In this document: in pieces, positions 57,081-64,000 of the stretch | Layout: every line of letters starts with the position of its first letter | Position numbering within the stretch: the first letter of the stretch is position 1 | Source of the DNA: Flammulina velutipes | Lineage: Eukaryota; Basidiomycota; Agaricomycetes; Agaricales; Physalacriaceae | Assembly: GCA_011800155.1 (NCBI GenBank) | Contig: CM022372.1 | Location: 806,001-870,000, forward strand | Reading direction: 5' to 3' | Length of the DNA stretch: 64,000 nucleotides | Translations under genes and position numbers: made by a program | The notes under the pieces: generated by a model | The model's database searches: none | What the model was told of the DNA's origin: nothing | Seen by the model: only the letters and a program-made list of their open reading frames with translations

Positions 57081-58029
57081 ATGTCGTTCTTTAACTCAAT
57101 TGGGTGCGTTTCCTCTCCGAAAATTAGAAAATGGGAGCTGATTTTCAGGTAAACCAGTCGGTCAATGTCCCGCGCTCCCCGCAATCCAAAAAGGTCTCCT
57201 ACACCGACCTCAGCAACATTCGCACCGGTGGAGTATCCCACAAACTCTGCGCCACCGTCCCCCGTCGTTACTACTCCCCAAAAACCGCTATACCTATGCA
57301 GTCCATTCGTCGAGGCAGCCCTAGTAAAGGGAAATTTCAAGACCATCGTGATGCTCCCAAAATATGTGGATATAATGGAATGGGTGGCCGTGAACAGTGC
57401 GTACGCTTGTTGACCGGTCATACCCGCCCTCATCCCGATCCAAGTCTTTGACTTTTACAACAACTTGAACGAATTCTACGGCGTTCTCTCGGAATGCTGC
57501 ACCCAGCAGTCATGTCCGACAATGTCTGCAGGCTCCTCGTACGTTTGCGTCGTCACCATTTGCCTCAGCTGACCCAGCAGCCAGGCTCAACTACACTTGG
57601 ATCAACCAGGATAGAAAGAGTGTCCAACTCCCCGCGCCCACCTACATAGACTACGTTATGACCTGGGCCCAAAATCTCATAGACGACGAAGCCGTCTTTC
57701 CAACAAAATCCAGTCAGTCTCTCTATGTGTTTTGTACGACATCCTGACCCTCCCCAGACCAAGACTTCCCACAAAGCTTCCCATCGACAGTGAAGCACGT
57801 CTATCGACAGCTCTTACGCGTCTTCGCCCACATATACCACTCCCACTACCACCAGATCCTCCACCTCCGGTCAGAGCCGCACTTCAACAGCCTCTTCGCG
57901 CACTTCCTTGCGTTCGGCAGAGAGTACGAGCTACTCGAGATGAAGGACCTCAAGGGATCGCCTTCTGCTCCCGTGGGTGTCGGCGCACTTTGGGAACGAT
58001 GGCGCGATATGGGTATTCTGGAAGGCTGA
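57081..58029 (+). CDS. MOB2: Mob2-type NDR-kinase activator, copy 2
   Basis: Second Mob2-like gene with the same exon layout as the copy at 42767. The first exon is MSFFNSIG; acceptor AACCAG joins it to GRSMSRAPRNPKRSPTPTS. The core reads LYLCSPFVEAALVKGNFKTI, then MLPKYVDIMEWVAVN, then after a 46-nt intron IFDFYNNLNEFYGV. Zinc ligands are in CCTQQSCPTMSAG and the His pair of LLRVFAHIYHSHYH. The closing part is SEPHFNSLFAHFLAFG and ends GVGALWERWRDMGILEG. All four introns keep frame, so the gene looks functional. The paralogues differ mainly in the N-terminal tail and a few loops. The subtype call is from pattern. Confidence 0.9.
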
Positions 58030-58273
58030 TGCGCCGGCGGCGTTGATGGACTGTTTGTACATACCCTGGAGGTCTGGCACCTCGGGTGTGGATTATACAA
58101 TTGTGTTTCCATTGTCTGACTTAACCATGTCTTTTACTTACCCGTCAACCCGGCGATAGAATTATACCAATCCTGTATGCTTCCTGCTCTCCCTTGCATT
58201 TCAGTCCGCACGGGCCGACGGCGGGGGTCAGTCTTCGTGTCACGCTGGCTGTCTTCCGACATTTCTCCCTTGA

Positions 58274-58280
58274 TATAAAG
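58274..58280 (+). promoter_or_regulatory. TATA box of GH43 gene
   Basis: TATAAAG is 32 nt upstream of the ATG at 58312. Confidence 0.45.
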
Positions 58281-58311
58281 TGCTTGAAAATGCTGACATT
58301 TCCTAGAGACT

Positions 58312-60315
<2,004 letters not shown>

Positions 60316-60789
60316 GCAAGTTAGCGGCACCCGTAATGTATCTGCTTCTGAGATGTAATTTGGAGAACATCAATACCTCGGTGTGCTGAGGTTAGACAGG
60401 AGCAATACTTGGGCCTGATATCATTTTGTGACCAATGACTCTGAGATTCTTATTACATGTAATGATACTAGCATGTAGGCGCACCACGAGTGTTATCCTG
60501 GACAAGTGTTCATCAAAACCATTCTCTTGGGTGTAACTTGAAGAAGAGAGTGTATAGATTCAACCAACCTCTAAATCCCGAAGGACAAGCTAGTGAAATA
60601 CAGTAAAATGGGATAGTGGCGTCAACACGTCAACGGGTTAAGTAGAACGCGATAGAGGCTAAAAGAAGGGATACAGAAAAAAGCAAAAAAAAATTGAAGC
60701 TAGTAACATAACCATTTATCACCAACGAGCCGGTGTTTCTTTCTTTGGGTGTCAAATGACGACTGTGCGTGCCGCGGCTAGCGTCGTTA
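60316..60789. other. Intergenic, convergent 3' ends
   Basis: Between the stops of the GH43 and barwin-like genes. AT-rich with an A-rich run near 60680. No gene seen. Confidence 0.55.
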
Positions 60790-61237
60790 TTAGTTGTACC
60801 ACCAGTTGACCTGCATGCGTCCAACGTCGAGGTTGGCCAAGGCGGAGAACGCGGGAGGGCTGAGATCGATACTGTCTCCCTTGCAACTCGGGCACAGGTC
60901 GACGACCGTGGCGTCTACGAGTTTGTTACCGTCTAGATGGATATTAGATACGCGGTAGAGAGAATAAAAGGGGGGCGTGCATTGGACTGTGACGTGCTTG
61001 TAGCAGTGAGCACCATTGTTGTACCGCGAAGGAGGCAGCGCGACCAGGTACTCCCAGTTCTGGTTGGGAGCGCCGCAGGCGCCGTTACCACCGTTGGGCT
61101 CGTACCAAGTAGCTGGATATGATAGTTAGATACTCGGATGTGTAACAAGAATAGCAAGAGAGTATACCATCACCAGTGTACGCGTGAGCGACAGAGAGAA
61201 GGGTAGCGAGAGCAGCGAATTTGAACAGCGAGAACAT
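60790..61237 (-). CDS. Small secreted barwin/expansin-like protein (double-psi beta-barrel)
   Basis: Two exons, 61237-61168 and 61112-60790, give 130 residues. The signal peptide is MFSLFKFAALATLLSVAHA. The double-psi barrel starts YTGDATWYEPNGGNGACG, has VALPPSRYNNGAHCYKHV, and closes LVDATVVDLCPSCKGDSIDL and PPAFSALANLDVGRMQVNWW. The conserved Cys and Asp positions match the RlpA/barwin proteins common in mushrooms, often annotated as riboflavin-aldehyde-forming enzyme or expansin-like. A segment of about 13 residues after the VTVQC Cys is longer than in relatives; I tried an intron there but every choice broke the frame. A minus-strand TATA box lies at 61363-61369. Likely a cell-wall or extracellular protein. 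Confidence 0.85.
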
Positions 61238-62410
61238 GGTGCAAGGGCGTGTAGATGAACGTGAGGGAAGATTTCTCAGTGGAAGAATCGTTAGCGAAGT
61301 GCTGGTGACTGGCTACTGAGGGATGAGCAGTGGGATACTGAAGGACCATTCCCAGTTCATCCCTTTATACTCAAAAAGTAGTCGCCAGAAACGGTATGGA
61401 AAAAACGAAAGCCCTACCAGAGTCCAGCCACACTACTCACCTCGGAGAATGGCCGACAGATCTGATAATTTTTCTATACACAGACAGTAAGCCTCGAGTA
61501 AAATGCGTGTAAGTACATTGAGCGCTGTACCTGTATACTTGCTGCTCTATGTTCGATATTGAAACGTTGATGGAAGAAGAATTAAAGCTTGGAGGAGGAG
61601 GAGAAAACATGGAAGGCTCGTGAACTGTGAATAAAACCTGGTCATGGTCAGTGTCTTGGCGGTGCAACATAAGAGTCAGACACACCGAAAATCTGCTGAG
61701 GTAGACCATGAACTTCCAAAGTCGTTAGAGTATTCAATATCCAGATCTTCAGAGGTCACCGCATCGGTCTCTGAGCCGACGGGATACATAGGCGCCCATC
61801 GGAGAGTTGAGGCGCAGACTCGTCCGGCAACTTGTCTGGTACTAGAGGAGTTTTTGCAACCCCAAAGATTTGCGAACAAAAGGCGGACCGAGAAAAACAT
61901 CGCAAAAGGATGGCCGGCGCTCCCAAAATGACGAGAGTACTTGAATTATGGTGAATTATTGCTGGCGGTATATCATGAGAACGTAGTGGAACAGTGCCAA
62001 GAGATCCGTATGGCGCGGTGGGTATGAGGAGGCAGCATATGGGCGGCTTGTATTGCAAAGGATATACTACGTAGTCAGCCTGTCCAGTTTGAGAAGACAA
62101 GCAGAGCATTATAAGGAGGTCGGTTGACACCTCATTTCCAGTTTTCGAGTTAATCCAGTGCCGACAGGAAAAGGGCGCCTAAAGAAAAAGCTCTGTATAG
62201 GCATTAGTATCACTTACTTAGAATCTTGATCCTGGAGACTCCTGGACGCATAGAGAGAGCGAGTCCTCGCCCAGAATGTGCCCCGATACATAGAATAATT
62301 CCGTCCCTCAGAGTCCACCCAACCATATCTTCGTCCGACATATACAGAGCGAACGGGCTCAGGAAGAAAGCGAAGACGCAAACCTCGGGATGACGAACGA
62401 ATCGATGGAA
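61238..62410. other. Unresolved stretch, possibly one small minus-strand gene
   Basis: Contains the promoter of the barwin-like gene. On the minus strand two pieces look weakly protein-like: ATG 62342 opens MSDEDMVGWTLRDGIILCIG, and the frame ending near 61676 has an acidic tail (SETDAVTSEDLDIEYSND). I could not join them with consistent splice sites, so no gene is called. Confidence 0.25.
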
Positions 62411-62688
62411 TTACACGACTCCCTCAAAAGTAATGCGTCTGCCCTCGACTTTCCAGTCCTCTTCGTTCATCCCGTCAGCTAGCTCTAGCGCTACGTCCGC
62501 ATTGAGAATAGAGGCGTGGAAGTGGGGAAAGGTGGCATTTGAGGATGCTGGCTGAGGAAAGGGATGGACGAAATAGTACGGGAGCCTGAGAATGTAGCCA
62601 CCCAGTGAAAAAAGGGGACGCCAAGGGTGCGTGCGCGGGAGGTTGAGAAGACGGATATGCGACGGGAAAGGAAAAGAGACGAGAAGGA
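62411..62688 (-). CDS. Possible 3' exon of an unidentified gene
   Basis: A minus-strand frame after a possible acceptor (CTCTAG near 62689) runs to a stop at 62411. It ends with a soluble-looking, charged peptide (ALELADGMNEEDWKVEG, then RITFEGVV). Upstream it has a hydrophobic part (LFSLGGYILRLPYYFVHP). All three minus frames are open here, so the frame choice rests on composition alone. Upstream exons would lie at 62700-62936, where an open frame starts MHSTRLVSASACAFPP. No family was recognised. Confidence 0.3.
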
Positions 62689-62936
62689 ATTCTAGAGCGA
62701 GTCGGCACCTTCACCGCCTGATCTATACCCTGTCGGATGACGGGTTGTAGTTTAGGGCCAGAGGTTGATTGTATTATATTCCAGTTGTATTCAGAGTTGT
62801 GTGGATGATGTGGTGTTCGTGTTGCCTGATTGAATGAGACCTTTTCTTTTGTAAATTGTTGACAATAGGTGAGGCGATCATCGTCGAGCGGGGGAAATGC
62901 ACAAGCGGAAGCAGACACCAACCGGGTGGAATGCAT

Positions 62937-63298
62937 CGCTAGGGCGTTGAGAACGGGGAAGCACCGGCCATTACGAAGGCAGAAGAAAGAGGCTGGGAGG
63001 TATAGGGCCTGGCGGCTGCAGAGGGTTATTTCAACAGTATATTTATCTTACTTGCGCAATAGGACATTATTTCCAGGTCAATGGAGGTGGGCGCGGTAGA
63101 ACGGTTTTCTAATAGATATGAACAGAGAGTTGCGCTTCATGAGGTTTATTTCGAGCCATGCACGTAGAAGGGTTGCGAGTTGTGTGATATTAATGAGCGA
63201 TGTAGCATAGTGACAAATGAGAACAGCATTCCTAACTGAAAAGTTAGTAACGTGGGACTCGGAGACGACGACGAAACAAACACACATCAGAGTACGCC
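62937..63298. other. Intergenic, no gene seen
   Basis: Stretch between the possible minus-strand gene and the small tail-anchored gene. Only short frames; no repeat. Confidence 0.45.
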
Positions 63299-63529
63299 TC
63301 AAGCTGGGACCATGAGTTCTCCCCAAGTCCTCACTGCCGCTATTCCACCGACAAACATGGTGACCGCCGTGAGGATGCTGATATTTCCAGGCAATTTTTC
63401 AGGCGCGTATATTTCTTCGCGCAGCCATTTCGAAAAGGCGGATTCGTTCGGGTCATTTAGGCGCCGCGCAGGTTGGTTTCTGCTGATGTAGGCCGGGGCA
63501 GTTTTGGCGGGGGCAGAGCGGCGGGCCAT
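63299..63529 (-). CDS. Small tail-anchored protein, possibly Tom6-like mitochondrial import subunit
   Basis: A single-exon gene of 76 residues starting MARRSAPAKTAPAYISR. The N-terminal half is basic and hydrophilic. The pattern WLREEIYAPEKLPGNISI is followed by one hydrophobic helix (LTAVTMFVGGIAAVRTWG) and a short LMVPA tail. Small C-terminally anchored proteins of this build include the small Tom subunits of the outer mitochondrial membrane, and I recall similar basidiomycete sequences labelled Tom6. That assignment is from memory and tentative. An ORF extension upstream to 63706 lacks the same character and is not used. Confidence 0.6.
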   Translation of the reverse strand: MARRSAPAKTAPAYISRNQPARRLNDPNESAFSKWLREEIYAPEKLPGNISILTAVTMFVGGIAAVRTWGELMVPA

Positions 63530-64000
63530 TGTGTGCTTTTTGGGGTGGCTGGGAGTTGGAAACTGAGGATGGCAGGCAGGCGCGATGACGAAGCAACCGG
63601 AGTCTGAAACGCCATCACGGAGTTCACCGTTCTGCGCCACACTAGAGGCATAGCAGCAAGAACGCTGCTGCGCTTGATTTATTGGAAAACGTGTTGGAAA
63701 AAGCACTGCAGGTAACTTCTAGCATAGAAATTCTACGTCTGTTTGTAACCCGTTGTAATGCACTGTACCGTACTACATGTTCGCCTGTTGCAATTGCCGT
63801 TACAAGGCAAATTTTTATCTGTATTTTTAGGTTGGCCCATCTAGCCTAGCCTGGTTGTGGGGCCCGTCGCCCGTTTTACGGTTGCAACCACTTTTCCCGC
63901 TACTACACTTAATTCCCACGCGCTCCAAGCCTCTTACTGACGATCATGATCCACTACTATTCGTCCGCAATGAATCGAGTGCTTCCACCCACTCACTCTC
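63530..64000. other. Right-edge intergenic sequence
   Basis: Promoter region of the small tail-anchored gene. A plus-strand ATG near 63954 opens a frame that runs off the edge (MIHYYSSAMNRVLPP); it could be the start of a gene but too little is visible. Confidence 0.35.

Noticed and set aside
57130..57180. Stop codon at the start of the second exon of Mob2 copy 2
   Set aside because: Occurs with acceptor TTTTCAG; acceptor AACCAG nine bases later keeps the frame and gives the expected N-terminal tail.

Overview
The window looks like nuclear DNA of a mushroom-forming basidiomycete (Agaricomycetes). Almost every gene is split by many introns of about 45-60 nt with GT(A/G)(A/C)GN donors and short AG acceptors. 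Genes sit on both strands only tens to hundreds of bases apart. The content is typical of a wood- or litter-decaying fungus: a CBM1-linked CE15 glucuronoyl esterase, a GH43 glycosidase, a barwin-type secreted protein, a carotenoid-ester-lipase-like esterase, and three cytochrome P450s, two of them CYP63-like in tandem. All exon joins were made by eye from reading frame, splice signals and remembered family patterns. No alignment or database search was run.

Layout. 1-421 (-): 5' part of a secreted kinase-like protein cut by the window edge. 1085-2643 (+): aldehyde dehydrogenase. 2842-3694 (+): unknown protein. 3855-10450 (-): very large coiled-coil nucleoporin TPR/Mlp1. 10872-12393 (+): mitochondrial asparaginyl-tRNA synthetase. 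12554-13653 (-): heme oxygenase. 13994-15554 (-): CCCH zinc-finger protein. 16032-17484 (+): fungal kinase-like protein. 17516-19590 (-): P450 with a disturbed I-helix. 20157-21547 (+): PA-TM-RING ubiquitin ligase. 21841-22954 (-): PP4 catalytic subunit. 23028-24137 (+): mitochondrial protein of unknown function. 24233-24879 (+): Mediator MED18. 25623-27072 (+): CE15 esterase. 27434-28136 (-): Pro/Ser-rich protein. 28998-32588 (-): amidohydrolase. 32834-33818 (+): DUF3605 protein. 34408-35355 (-): GPI-type cupredoxin. 35631-36433 (+): phosphopantothenoylcysteine decarboxylase. 37162-42604 (+): two tandem CYP63-like P450s. 42767-43714 (-): Mob2 copy 1. 43773-44606 (+): NuA4 subunit Eaf7. 45039-47365 (-): type-B carboxylesterase. 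47366-49401: gene-poor stretch. 49402-50599 (-): unknown protein. 51397-53104 (-): Sel1-repeat protein of the Dsf2/Nif1 type. 53419-56657 (-): HAK/KUP potassium transporter. 57081-58029 (+): Mob2 copy 2. 58312-60315 (+): GH43 enzyme. 60790-61237 (-): barwin-like secreted protein. 63299-63529 (-): small tail-anchored protein, possibly Tom6-like.

Functional themes. Housekeeping genes (TPR, AsnRS, PP4, MED18, Eaf7, PPCDC, Mob2) alternate with secreted or oxidative genes. Several neighbours are head-to-head with very short shared promoters: PP4 and the mitochondrial protein have 73 bp between start codons, and Mob2-1 and Eaf7 have 58 bp. The most notable signals are the tandem P450 duplication with conserved 13-nt microexons, two mob2 genes of identical architecture 13 kb apart, an apparent one-base lesion in the I-helix of the third P450, a 16-nt microexon carrying a copper-ligand His in the cupredoxin, and a probable GC-AG intron in the PPCDC gene. 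No tRNA, rRNA, CRISPR array or intact transposon was recognised.
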